The notes beneath the pieces are model-generated. The model saw nothing but the letters and a program-made list of their open reading frames with translations, was not told the DNA's origin and did not search any database. The position numbers were made by a program, and so were the translations under genes. From Desulfuromonadales bacterium (GTDB taxonomy: Bacteria > Desulfobacterota > Desulfuromonadia > Desulfuromonadales > JACZKF01): a stretch of 25,530 nucleotides of DNA. Location: assembly GCA_014860175.1 (NCBI GenBank), contig JACZKF010000619.1:1-25530 (forward strand), given 5' to 3'. Shown in pieces: positions 15,090 through 23,201 of the stretch (position 1 is the first letter of the stretch; each line of letters begins with the position of its first letter).

Positions 15090-15128
15090 TAGCAGTGACG
15101 GTCGGAAGGCAACTGAAGGAGAGACGAC

Positions 15129-16976
15129 GTGGCAACTCTATTGGTCGATAAACGCGATCAGATGTTCATCCTCAAGGAAATGCTTGACATAGACGCGTTG
15201 TGCCGCTTCCCGAAATATGCGAGCCACACCGGTTACCCGATGGTTCTCACCGAAGCGCACAAGTTCGCCAACGTCGAACTCCACCCGGCCACCGCCGAAG
15301 GCGATCGCCAGGGGTGCACCTACGATCCGAAGACCCGGGCGGTCACTTTCCCCGACTGCTTCAAGGGGCCGTACCGGAAACTTCTCGACGGCGGCTGGCT
15401 CGCCATGTGCGACAGCCCCGAGGTCGGCGGCGACGGCTTCCCGCTCACCGTCGGCACCGCCGTCTCCGAGGTCTTCTACGCCGGCTGCTTCTATCTCTAC
15501 GGCGCCGCCGAGCTGACGCACGCCGCCGCCAAGGTGATCGAGACCTACGGCAGCGACGAGCAGAAGCGGATCTACATGAAGCGGCTGTTTGCCGGCGAGT
15601 GGCAGGGGACGATGTGCCTCACCGAGCCGCAGGCCGGCAGCGACGTCGGCGCCGTGCAGACCGTCGCCCGCCCCAACGCCGACGGCAGCTACAACATCGT
15701 CGGGACGAAGATCTTCATCACCGCCGGCGAGCACGACCTGACCGACAACTTCGTCCACATGGTCCTCGCCCGCATCGAAGGGGATCCGGCCGGGACCCGG
15801 GGCCTCTCGCTGTTCATCGTCCCCAAGTTCACTCCCGACGCCGCCGGCAACCCCGGCGCTCGCAACGACGTCTACTGCACCGGGATCGAGCACAAGATGG
15901 GGCTGCACGGCCTGGTCACCTGTACCATGGCCTTCGGCGACAGCAACGGCTGTACCGGGTACCTGCTCGGCGAACGCGGCAAGGGGATGCCGGAGATGTT
16001 CCACATGATGAACGAGCAGCGGCTCCTGGTCGGGGTCGAAGGGCTCTCCTTCTCCTCGAACGCCTTCCTGCACGCCGTCGACTACACCCAGAACCGGTTC
16101 CAGGGCGGTTCGGTCTATCCGGACCGCGACCGCAACGCGCCGGTGGCGATCATCAACCACCCGGACGTCAAGCGCATGCTGCTGACGATGAAGGCGTACG
16201 TGGAAGGGGGGCGGGCCCTCGCCTACTTCACCAGCTACTGCATCGACCAGGCGGGGGTGACCGAAGGGGAGGAGAGCGGGCGCTGGCACGGTCTGGTGGA
16301 GCTGCTGACGCCGATCGTCAAGGCGTACAACACCGATAAATCCTGGGAAATAACCGCCCTGGCAATCCAGTGCGCCGGCGGTTACGGCTACTGCTCCGAC
16401 TACCCCTTCGAGCGGCTGGCGCGGGACTGCAAGGTGACCACCCTGTTCGAGGGGACCAACGGCATCCAGGCGATCGACCTGATGTTCCGCAAGCTTCTCG
16501 GCAACAAGCTGGTGAACTTCCGCACCCTGACCGGCAAGATGGACCGGACCATCGCTGAGGCCGGTCGCATCGAGAGTCTCGCCGGCTACGCGGCGACCGT
16601 GCGCCGGGCCAAGGAGGAGCTGGAGGCGACCGTCGAAGGTCTGGCCGCCCTCGCCGGCTCGGAGCAGGGGCTCGACCTCTATGCCAAGACCGCCCCCTTC
16701 CTCGATCTGATGGGGGACGTGACCCTCGCCTGGCTGCACCTGTGGCAGCTGACCATCGCCGAGCCGAAGCTGATGGAAGCGGTGGGGGCGAAAGGGAAGG
16801 GGGAGCGCGAGGCGATCCTGGCCAAGAACAAGAACGCCGCTTTCTACTACGGCAAGGTGATGGCGGGGCAGTTCTATATCGGGACCCTGCTCAAGAACAG
16901 CTTCGGCAAGTTCGAGCGGCTGAGAGCCGAAGAGAATCCGGTCATCGACATGTTCGAAAAATCGTTTGTAGCCTGA
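15129..16976 (+). CDS. Acyl-CoA dehydrogenase with C-terminal extension, second copy
   Basis: A 615-residue paralogue of the enzyme at 4713, colinear with it to within a residue. Its N-terminus is ATLLVDKRD (ANLLVDERD in the first copy), its signature is MCLTEPQAGSDVG (162-174), and its catalytic base position is Glu441 in FEGTNGIQ. The extra C-terminal domain covers about 465-600. The start is a GTG at 15129, with AAGGAG 7 bases upstream. The substrate-lining segments differ from copy one, for example GVEGLSFSSNAFL against GMWGQGICSVSYQ, and the 260-266 loop. The two copies therefore probably act on different intermediates of the same route, both delivering electrons to EtfAB. It is followed by a second 3-hydroxyacyl-CoA dehydrogenase and the thiolase, the order of a complete final beta-oxidation round. 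Confidence 0.92.
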   Translation: MATLLVDKRDQMFILKEMLDIDALCRFPKYASHTGYPMVLTEAHKFANVELHPATAEGDRQGCTYDPKTRAVTFPDCFKGPYRKLLDGGWLAMCDSPEVGGDGFPLTVGTAVSEVFYAGCFYLYGAAELTHAAAKVIETYGSDEQKRIYMKRLFAGEWQGTMCLTEPQAGSDVGAVQTVARPNADGSYNIVGTKIFITAGEHDLTDNFVHMVLARIEGDPAGTRGLSLFIVPKFTPDAAGNPGARNDVYCTGIEHKMGLHGLVTCTMAFGDSNGCTGYLLGERGKGMPEMFHMMNEQRLLVGVEGLSFSSNAFLHAVDYTQNRFQGGSVYPDRDRNAPVAIINHPDVKRMLLTMKAYVEGGRALAYFTSYCIDQAGVTEGEESGRWHGLVELLTPIVKAYNTDKSWEITALAIQCAGGYGYCSDYPFERLARDCKVTTLFEGTNGIQAIDLMFRKLLGNKLVNFRTLTGKMDRTIAEAGRIESLAGYAATVRRAKEELEATVEGLAALAGSEQGLDLYAKTAPFLDLMGDVTLAWLHLWQLTIAEPKLMEAVGAKGKGEREAILAKNKNAAFYYGKVMAGQFYIGTLLKNSFGKFERLRAEENPVIDMFEKSFVA

Positions 16977-17013
16977 GAATGGCCTCTGAGTGATGAGCGA
17001 CAAGGAGAAAACA

Positions 17014-17868
17014 ATGGAAATAACAACTGTAGCGGTGATCGGCTCGGGCATCATGGGACATGGGATTTCCCAGGTCGTCGCCACCGCCGGCGTTCAGGTC
17101 TTCCTCAACGACATCAACGACGACGTGCTGGCCAAAGCCAGGCGGCAGATCGAAGCCTCCCTCGATAAGGGGATCCAGAAGGGGAAGCTGACCGAGGCGC
17201 AAAAAGGGGAGATCCTGAAGCGGATCACCTGCACCGCCGATCTGCAGGCGGCGGTCAAGGAGGCCGATCTGGTGATCGAGGCGGCTCCGGAGAACCTGGA
17301 GCTGAAAACGGCCATCTTCAAGAAGCTGGAGGCGTTCTGCCGTCCCGACACGATCTTCGCTTCCAACACCTCCCAGTACAGCATCACCGAAATCGCTGCC
17401 GCCGTGAAAGACCCGACCCGGGTGATCGGCATGCACTGGTTCAACCCGCCGGTGGCGATGAAGCTGATCGAGATCATCCGCGGGCTCGAAACCTCCGCCG
17501 CCACCCTCGAGACGATCAGGGAGTTCTCGGCCCGGGTCGGCAAGGAGACGGTCGTCTGCAAGGACTCGCAGGGCTTCATCAGCACCCGCGTGCTGGTGGC
17601 GATGCGCCTGGAGTGCTACCGCCTCCTCGAAGAAGGGATCGCCACCGCCGAAGATATCGACAAGACGCTCCGGCTGGCGTTCGGCCACCCAATGGGGCAG
17701 TTCGAGCTGGCCGACTTCTCCGGCCTCGACATCGAGATCCCGGCCTGCGAGTCGCTGACCAAGGTGTTCGGCGACCGTTTCCGGGCACCGCAGGCCCTGG
17801 TGCACCGGGTCAAGGCCGGCAAACTCGGGCGCAAGAGCGGCGAGGGGTGGTACAAGTACGAGTCCTGA
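17014..17868 (+). CDS. 3-Hydroxyacyl-CoA dehydrogenase, second copy
   Basis: A 284-residue NAD-dependent dehydrogenase. The Rossmann motif GSGIMG is at 10-15, Asp33 follows the second strand (NAD), and His141 and Asn144 lie in GMHWFNPP. The C-terminal domain has an unusual segment, DSQGFISTRVL, where most relatives (including the copy at 14156) have GFVVNR: the conserved Asn that helps position the catalytic His is Thr here. GHPMGQFELADF also replaces GPFEL. The ATG at 17014 is chosen because AAGGAG at 17002-17007 precedes it by 6 bases; a GTG at 16990 and an ATG at 16993 are in frame but lack such a site. It probably works on the substrate of the thiolase that follows. Confidence 0.9.
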   Translation: MEITTVAVIGSGIMGHGISQVVATAGVQVFLNDINDDVLAKARRQIEASLDKGIQKGKLTEAQKGEILKRITCTADLQAAVKEADLVIEAAPENLELKTAIFKKLEAFCRPDTIFASNTSQYSITEIAAAVKDPTRVIGMHWFNPPVAMKLIEIIRGLETSAATLETIREFSARVGKETVVCKDSQGFISTRVLVAMRLECYRLLEEGIATAEDIDKTLRLAFGHPMGQFELADFSGLDIEIPACESLTKVFGDRFRAPQALVHRVKAGKLGRKSGEGWYKYES

Positions 17869-17911
17869 CCCGTATTCCGGCAGGATAGCCTACCAGACAG
17901 AGGATGAAAAA

Positions 17912-19141
17912 ATGGCCAGCAGGGACGACATTGTCATTGTCAGCGCGGCGAGAACGCCCTTCAGTAAATTCGGCGGAGTGCTCAAGAACCTTCACAGCAC
18001 CGAGCTGGGGACGCTCATCATCAGAGAGGTCCTCAGGCGCACCGGTCTGAGCGGGAGCGATATCGACGAGGTCTACTACGGGATGTGCATCCAGTCGGAA
18101 GCGGCGCTGAAGTACAACGTTGCCGGGCGGCAGGCGCTCATCCATGCCGGGCTGTCGCCGCAAACCCTCTCGCTCACCGTCGACCGGGCCTGCTGCTCCT
18201 CCCTCGTCTCGGTCCAGCTCGGACGCAAGTCGCTGCTGCTCGACGAGGCGAAATTCTGCATGGCGGTCGGGGCGGAGAACATGAGCAACACCCCGGTGGT
18301 GCTCAACGGCCACCGCTGGGGGACCGGTCTCGGCAAGCCGGTGATGGTCGACCATCTCAACCCGATCATGTACGAGGGGTTCAACTCCCTCGCCGGCGAT
18401 GCCGGGGATGTGGCGCTCGAGTACGGCGTCTCCCGGGAGATGCAGGACGCCTGGGCGCACGGCTCGCAGATGAAGTACCAGGAGGCGAGGAAGGCGGGCA
18501 AATTCAAGATCGGCGAGGAATTGGCGGCGCTCGAACTGCCGCAGAAAAAGGGGGATCCGATCCTCTTCGTCGAGGATGAATTCCCCAAGCCGAGCACCAC
18601 CATCGAAGGGCTGGCCAAGCTGCCGCCGGTCTACGGCAGCAAAACGGTGACGGCGGGCAACGCCCCCGGTCTCGATGCCGGGGCCTCGGCCCTGATCATC
18701 ACCCGGCGCTCGGTCGCCGAAGCCTATGGCCTGAAGCCTCTCGGGATCCTGCTGGCCAGCTCCAGCATCGCCAGCGAGCCGCGGGGGATCGCCGAAGTTC
18801 CCGCCTTCGCCATCCGCAAGGCGCTGCACGCGGCCGATGTCCGGCTCGACCAGGTCGAGCTGCTGGAGATCAACGAGGCCTTCGCCGCCATGCCGCTCGT
18901 TTCGACCAAGATCCTGGCCGAAGGCGACCAGGGCCGGTGGGAGGCGCTGCTGGCGAAAACCAACCCGAACGGCGGGGCGATCGCCATCGGCCACCCGGTC
19001 GGGGCGAGCGGGGCGCGCATCCTGATGACCGCCATGTACGAGCTGCGCCGCCGGGGGGGCGGCATCGGCGCCGTCGGCATCTGCGGCGGGCTGGCCCAGG
19101 GGGATGCGGCGGTAGTCAAAGTAGACGGGACTTGCCTGTAA
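17912..19141 (+). CDS. Thiolase (acetyl-CoA acyltransferase family)
   Basis: A 409-residue thiolase that cleaves a 3-oxoacyl-CoA with CoA to acetyl-CoA (or propionyl-CoA) and a shortened acyl-CoA. The acylated nucleophile is Cys94 in DRACCSSL, where the usual sequence is N-x-x-C-G-S-G. The NEAFA motif is at 321-325, the active-site His361 is in AIAIGHPVGASG, and the second Cys391 is in GICGGLAQG. The Cys-Cys pair and Ser-Ser in place of Gly-Ser-Gly around the nucleophile are less common and may reflect a different acyl pocket. It comes right after the 3-hydroxyacyl-CoA dehydrogenase with a 43-base gap. It is the last carbon-cleaving enzyme before the electron-transfer genes. Confidence 0.93.
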   Translation: MASRDDIVIVSAARTPFSKFGGVLKNLHSTELGTLIIREVLRRTGLSGSDIDEVYYGMCIQSEAALKYNVAGRQALIHAGLSPQTLSLTVDRACCSSLVSVQLGRKSLLLDEAKFCMAVGAENMSNTPVVLNGHRWGTGLGKPVMVDHLNPIMYEGFNSLAGDAGDVALEYGVSREMQDAWAHGSQMKYQEARKAGKFKIGEELAALELPQKKGDPILFVEDEFPKPSTTIEGLAKLPPVYGSKTVTAGNAPGLDAGASALIITRRSVAEAYGLKPLGILLASSSIASEPRGIAEVPAFAIRKALHAADVRLDQVELLEINEAFAAMPLVSTKILAEGDQGRWEALLAKTNPNGGAIAIGHPVGASGARILMTAMYELRRRGGGIGAVGICGGLAQGDAAVVKVDGTCL

Positions 19142-19197
19142 CACCGTGCGTGAGGCCATCCTACTCCTCACCGATTCAGTAGCCAGGGAGAAGCGTT

Positions 19198-21291
19198 ATG
19201 AACAGCATCCTGACATCACCGGCGGCCGCCACCTTTCTGGGGATTCCCGGCCCCGTCCTCTTCACGCTGATCACGGTCGTGGGGATGGCGGCGTTCACCT
19301 ACATCCTGGTGCGGCGGTTCGCCCCCCTGCTGCGGGCCCAGCCCGATCCGCGCTTCAGCGATCTGCCGCAGCGGCTCTGGAAGCTGCTCAAGTTCGGTTT
19401 CCTGCAGTGGCGGCAGCCGCGCTACATGTTCCCCGGCGTCCTGCACATCCTCCTGTTCGCCGGCTTCCTGGTCCTGTCGGTGCGCTCGATCTCCCTGGTC
19501 GTAGTCGGGATCGTCGACGGCTTCGTTCTCCCCGGCCTGGGGGGGAGCGCCGGCGTGGTCTACTCGGTCCTCAAGGATATCGCCGCCACCGTCGTTCTCG
19601 CGGTCGCCGCCATCGCCATGGTGCGCCGCGGCATCTTCAAGCCGAAGCGCTATGAAGTCCCGGCCCGATACGGCAAGGACCACACCTGGGAGGCGGTCCT
19701 GGTCCTCGGGCTCATCATCGGCCTGGTCACCTTCGACATGCTCTTCGAGGGGAGCGAGGCGGTGTCGCAGATGCGCGCCGGCAACGACGTCGGCCATCTG
19801 CTTCCGGCCACCGGCCCCTGGCTGGTCGCCTATCTGCTCGGCGCCGCTTCTCCCGGTGTCCTGCAGGCGGTTCACCTCGGCGGCTACCTCCTGCACGAGC
19901 TGACCTTCTTCGCCTTCCTCTGCCTGCTCCCCTTCGGCAAGCACTTCCACGTCATCACCTCGCTGCCGAACGTTTTCCTCGGCAAGCTGCGCAAGGGGAC
20001 GATCAAGCCGGTGCGCTGGGACGTCAAGGAAGAGGAGCTCGACAACCTCAAGTCGCTCGGGGTGAAAACCTTCGAAGATTTCACCTGGAAGCAGATGCTC
20101 GACTTCTACTCCTGCGTCGACTGCGGCCGCTGTTCCGACAACTGCCCGGCCAACGCCGCCGGGCGCCCGTTGTCGCCGCGGTTCATCTCCATCAAGTCAC
20201 GCGAGTACGCCTTCAAGCGCTACCCGATCTTCGGCGCCGTCGGCCCGGCCGGGGAGCCGCTGATCGGCAACGCCCTGCATGAGGACGAGATCTGGTCCTG
20301 CACCACCTGCGGCGCCTGCGAGGAGGAGTGCCCGGTCCTGATCGAGTACATCGACAAGATCGTCGACCTGCGGCGCGGCATGGTCGATGAGGGGATGGTG
20401 CCGCAGTCGCTGCAGAAGCCGCTGAGCGCCCTCGAGAAGCGCGGCAATCCCTGGGGCAAGATGGAGAAGAAGCGTGCCGACTGGTGCAAGGAGGCCGAGG
20501 TCCCGGTCGCCGTTCTCGACGGCGGCGGCAGCGCCGAGACCCTCTACTTCGTCGACAGCATCACCTCTTACGATGACCGGATGCAGAAGATCGGCCAGGC
20601 GACCGCCAGGCTGCTGACCGACGCCGGCATCGAGTTCGGGATTCTCGGGGCGGCTGAGCGCGACAGCGGCCACGAGGTCCTGCGCTTCGGCGAGCAGACC
20701 CTCTACCAGAGCCTCAAGGAGCAGAACACCGAAGCGATCCAGGCGACCGGCGCCAAGCGGATCGTCACTGCCGACCCGCACGCCTTCAACGCCCTGAAAA
20801 ACGACTACCAGGGGTTGCCGCCGGTGGAGCATATCAGCCAGACGATCCTCCGGGGGGTCCGCGAGGGCAGGATCGCCTTCAACCCGGTGGAGGACCAGAG
20901 CAAGGTTTACACCTACCATGATCCGTGCTATCTCGGTCGGCACAACGAACTGTACGAGGAGCCGCGGCAGGTCCTCGAATCGATCCCGGGGCTGCGCCAG
21001 GCGGAGATGGAGAGATGCCGCGACCGCTCCTTCTGCTGCGGCGGCGGCGGGCTGATGCTCTTTTTCGAACCGGAGGAGGAGCAGCGCATGGGTGTGCTGC
21101 GGGTGAAGATGGCCCAGGAGGCCGGCGCCAACGTCATCGTCACCGCCTGCCCCTTCTGCCTGGTCAATATCGAGGATGCGATCAAGGTAGCCGGTCTGGA
21201 AGGAGAGATGGAAGCCATCGACCTTACCGAACTGGCCGACCGGCAGGTCAAGCGGCAGGTCACGGCGATCGACAACTGCGTCAATCAGTAG
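19198..21291 (+). CDS. Membrane ETF:(mena)quinone oxidoreductase, DUF224/CCG-type Fe-S protein
   Basis: A 697-residue fusion of a NarI-like membrane part and HdrD-like Fe-S domains, the architecture of EMO enzymes that pass electrons from reduced ETF to menaquinone in Geobacter and syntrophs. Hydrophobic helices appear at about 12-35, 80-105, 118-142, 160-180 and 203-245, with His residues in several that could bind haem b. Two ferredoxin-type 4Fe-4S sites follow: Cys306/309/312/316 and Cys368/371/374/378. The last CCG domain is intact (Cys577, Cys613-Cys614, Cys651, Cys654). The first CCG-like domain (about 450-535) has lost its cysteines (Ser454, Asp489, Asp526, Ala529). It precedes etfB and etfA, which makes the electron route from the two acyl-CoA dehydrogenases clear. 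The domain roles come from family knowledge. Confidence 0.9.
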   Translation: MNSILTSPAAATFLGIPGPVLFTLITVVGMAAFTYILVRRFAPLLRAQPDPRFSDLPQRLWKLLKFGFLQWRQPRYMFPGVLHILLFAGFLVLSVRSISLVVVGIVDGFVLPGLGGSAGVVYSVLKDIAATVVLAVAAIAMVRRGIFKPKRYEVPARYGKDHTWEAVLVLGLIIGLVTFDMLFEGSEAVSQMRAGNDVGHLLPATGPWLVAYLLGAASPGVLQAVHLGGYLLHELTFFAFLCLLPFGKHFHVITSLPNVFLGKLRKGTIKPVRWDVKEEELDNLKSLGVKTFEDFTWKQMLDFYSCVDCGRCSDNCPANAAGRPLSPRFISIKSREYAFKRYPIFGAVGPAGEPLIGNALHEDEIWSCTTCGACEEECPVLIEYIDKIVDLRRGMVDEGMVPQSLQKPLSALEKRGNPWGKMEKKRADWCKEAEVPVAVLDGGGSAETLYFVDSITSYDDRMQKIGQATARLLTDAGIEFGILGAAERDSGHEVLRFGEQTLYQSLKEQNTEAIQATGAKRIVTADPHAFNALKNDYQGLPPVEHISQTILRGVREGRIAFNPVEDQSKVYTYHDPCYLGRHNELYEEPRQVLESIPGLRQAEMERCRDRSFCCGGGGLMLFFEPEEEQRMGVLRVKMAQEAGANVIVTACPFCLVNIEDAIKVAGLEGEMEAIDLTELADRQVKRQVTAIDNCVNQ

Positions 21292-21341
21292 ACAACGACA
21301 ACCACCGGCAAGGCCGGTGATCATCTTCAGCGGAGGAGCGT

Positions 21342-22124
21342 ATGGATATTCTAGTCTGTGTAACCCGTGTGCCAGATACGGCTGAAAACGAAATCGAAGT
21401 CAGCAAGGACGGCACCGACATCGAGCGGGGCGCCCTCGTCTACTCGATCAACGAGGCCGACAACTACGCCGTCGAGGAAGCGATCCAGATCAAGGAGCGG
21501 GTCGGCGGCTCGGTGACGGTGGTGACCGTCGGCACCGAGGAGTCGGAGGAAGTTCTCCGCCGGGAGATGGCCATGGGCGCCGACAAGGGGATTCTGCTCA
21601 CCGACGACGCCTTCGCCGGCACCGACGGCCGCGGGATCGCCACCATCCTCAAGGCCGAGGTGGAAAAAGGCAAATACGACCTGATCCTCACCGGCGCTCT
21701 GGCCGACGCCGGGGCCGGGGAAGTCGGCGGCATGCTCGCCGCCATGCTCGATCGGCCGTACGCCTCCCTGGTCAACTCCATCGAGATCGTCGATGAGTCG
21801 ACCCTGAAGGTCGGCCGGGAGGTCGAAGGCGGCAATACCGAGATGAACCGGATCAAGCTCCCCTGCGTCCTTTCCATCCAGACCGGGATCAACGAGCCGC
21901 GCTACGTCGGCATCCGCGGCATCCGCCAGGTGGCTTCGGTGCAGATTCCGGTCCACGGGGCCGGCGACCTGGGGCTGAAGGCGGAGGCGATCGCCCCCCG
22001 GGTGCAGCGGCAAGACTACTTCGTCCCCACCTTCGGCGCCGGCGCCGAAATGCTCGAAGGGAGCAACGAGGAGATTATCGAGAAGCTGGTGGAGATGCTC
22101 AAAGCCAAGGGAGGACTCAAATAA
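21342..22124 (+). CDS. etfB: Electron transfer flavoprotein beta subunit
   Basis: A 260-residue EtfB that holds AMP and forms the soluble heterodimer with EtfA. Seen are the N-terminal LVCVTRVPD, the segment VTVGTEESEEVLRREMAMGAD and the family signature VGREVEGGNTEMNRIKLP followed by NEPRY. The start has GGAGG about 6 bases upstream. Its stop codon overlaps the first base of the etfA start (TAATG), a sign of translational coupling and equal production. It should carry electrons from the two long acyl-CoA dehydrogenases to the membrane oxidoreductase encoded just upstream. An electron-bifurcating role cannot be excluded by eye but is not suggested by this context. Confidence 0.95.
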   Translation: MDILVCVTRVPDTAENEIEVSKDGTDIERGALVYSINEADNYAVEEAIQIKERVGGSVTVVTVGTEESEEVLRREMAMGADKGILLTDDAFAGTDGRGIATILKAEVEKGKYDLILTGALADAGAGEVGGMLAAMLDRPYASLVNSIEIVDESTLKVGREVEGGNTEMNRIKLPCVLSIQTGINEPRYVGIRGIRQVASVQIPVHGAGDLGLKAEAIAPRVQRQDYFVPTFGAGAEMLEGSNEEIIEKLVEMLKAKGGLK

Positions 22125-23095
22125 TGGCCGGCCAAATCTATGTCTATATCGCCCATAAAGGTGGCGTGATCGATGATACCGCCCTGGAACTGATCGCGGC
22201 CGCGAAAAAAATCGACCCCGCGGCCCGGCCGATCGCCGTGGTGACCGGCAGCGGCGCCGAACTCGATCAGGTCTGCGCCGAAGCGGCCAAGTCGTACAGC
22301 CAGGTGGTTAAGCTGGCCAGCCCGGCGCTGGCCCATCCGAATGCCGAAGTGGTGCGCAAGGCGCTGCTCGCCATTCTGCCGAAGGATGCGGTGATCCTCA
22401 TGCCGCACGGCTACCTCGGGATGGATCTCTCCCCCGGGCTTTCCGTCAAGCTCGACTCGACCTACGTCGCCGACGCCATCGACTTGGAGAAGACCGCCGA
22501 CGGCAAGCTGAAGGCGGTGCGTCAGGAGTACGGCGGGCAGGTGAGTACGCACGTGCTCTGCCGGATGGATGACGGCATCGTCATCAACGTGCGGCCGGGG
22601 GCCTTCTCCCCCGACGAGAGCCGCAGCGCCGGCGGCCAGGTGGTCGACAAGTCGGGCGAACTCGGGGATCTGGCCGCCAGCCGCGAGTTTCTCGAACTGG
22701 TCCAGGCCGCCGTCGGCGATGTCGACATCACCAAGTCGGACGTGCTGGTGGCCGTCGGCCGCGGCATCGGCGACCAGGAGAATCTCGAGATCGCCGAAGA
22801 ACTGGCGGCGGCGGTCGGCGGCGTCGTCTGCTGCAGCCGCCCGATCGTCGATGCCAAGTGGCTGGAGAAATCCCGCCAGGTCGGCACTTCCGGGCAGACG
22901 GTTAAGCCGAAGGTCTATCTCGCCTGCGGCATCAGCGGCTCCTTCCAGCACCTGGGCGGCATCAAGGGGAATCCGTTCATCGTCGCCATCAACAAGAACC
23001 CGAAGGCGCCGATCTTCCAGGTGGCCGACGTCGGCATCGTCGCCGATGTCGTCGAGTTCCTGCCTGAGTTGACCGAGCGGATCCAGGAAGGTTAA
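22124..23095 (+). CDS. etfA: Electron transfer flavoprotein alpha subunit
   Basis: A 323-residue EtfA carrying the FAD. The N-terminal domain is followed by the conserved FAD domain: VAVGRGIGDQENLEIAEEL, then SRPIVDAKWLE, the loop VGTSGQTVKPKVYLACGISG, the QHLGG helix and INKNPKAPIFQVADVGIVAD. Length and motifs are complete. It overlaps etfB by one base (TAATG). It is the last gene of the operon: an intrinsic terminator lies about 25 bases after its stop. A second, broken etfA lies at 24353. Confidence 0.95.
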   Translation: MAGQIYVYIAHKGGVIDDTALELIAAAKKIDPAARPIAVVTGSGAELDQVCAEAAKSYSQVVKLASPALAHPNAEVVRKALLAILPKDAVILMPHGYLGMDLSPGLSVKLDSTYVADAIDLEKTADGKLKAVRQEYGGQVSTHVLCRMDDGIVINVRPGAFSPDESRSAGGQVVDKSGELGDLAASREFLELVQAAVGDVDITKSDVLVAVGRGIGDQENLEIAEELAAAVGGVVCCSRPIVDAKWLEKSRQVGTSGQTVKPKVYLACGISGSFQHLGGIKGNPFIVAINKNPKAPIFQVADVGIVADVVEFLPELTERIQEG

Positions 23096-23120
23096 GTTTC
23101 TTTTGCCGAGAACGTCGGAG

Positions 23121-23163
23121 AGGCCCCAGGTCCCAATGCGCGAGCTGGGATCCGGGGCCTTTT
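23121..23163 (+). terminator. Intrinsic terminator of the catabolic operon
   Basis: Two 15-base arms (23121-23135 and 23146-23160) pair at 13 of 15 positions, including AGGCCCC/GGGGCCT at the base and CCCA/TGGG at the top, around a 10-base loop. The stem is followed directly by TTTT. This is the clearest Rho-independent terminator in the window and sets the end of the operon after etfA. Confidence 0.85.
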
Positions 23164-23201
23164 CCATAGCAGCCCGGACCCGGGAGGGAGGACAGCCACC
23201 C

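Noticed and set aside
23103..23201. N-terminal extension of the MBL protein starting at 23103
   Set aside because: It would put the operon's intrinsic terminator inside the gene; the extension has no MBL homology, and the ATG at 23202 has a good ribosome-binding site.
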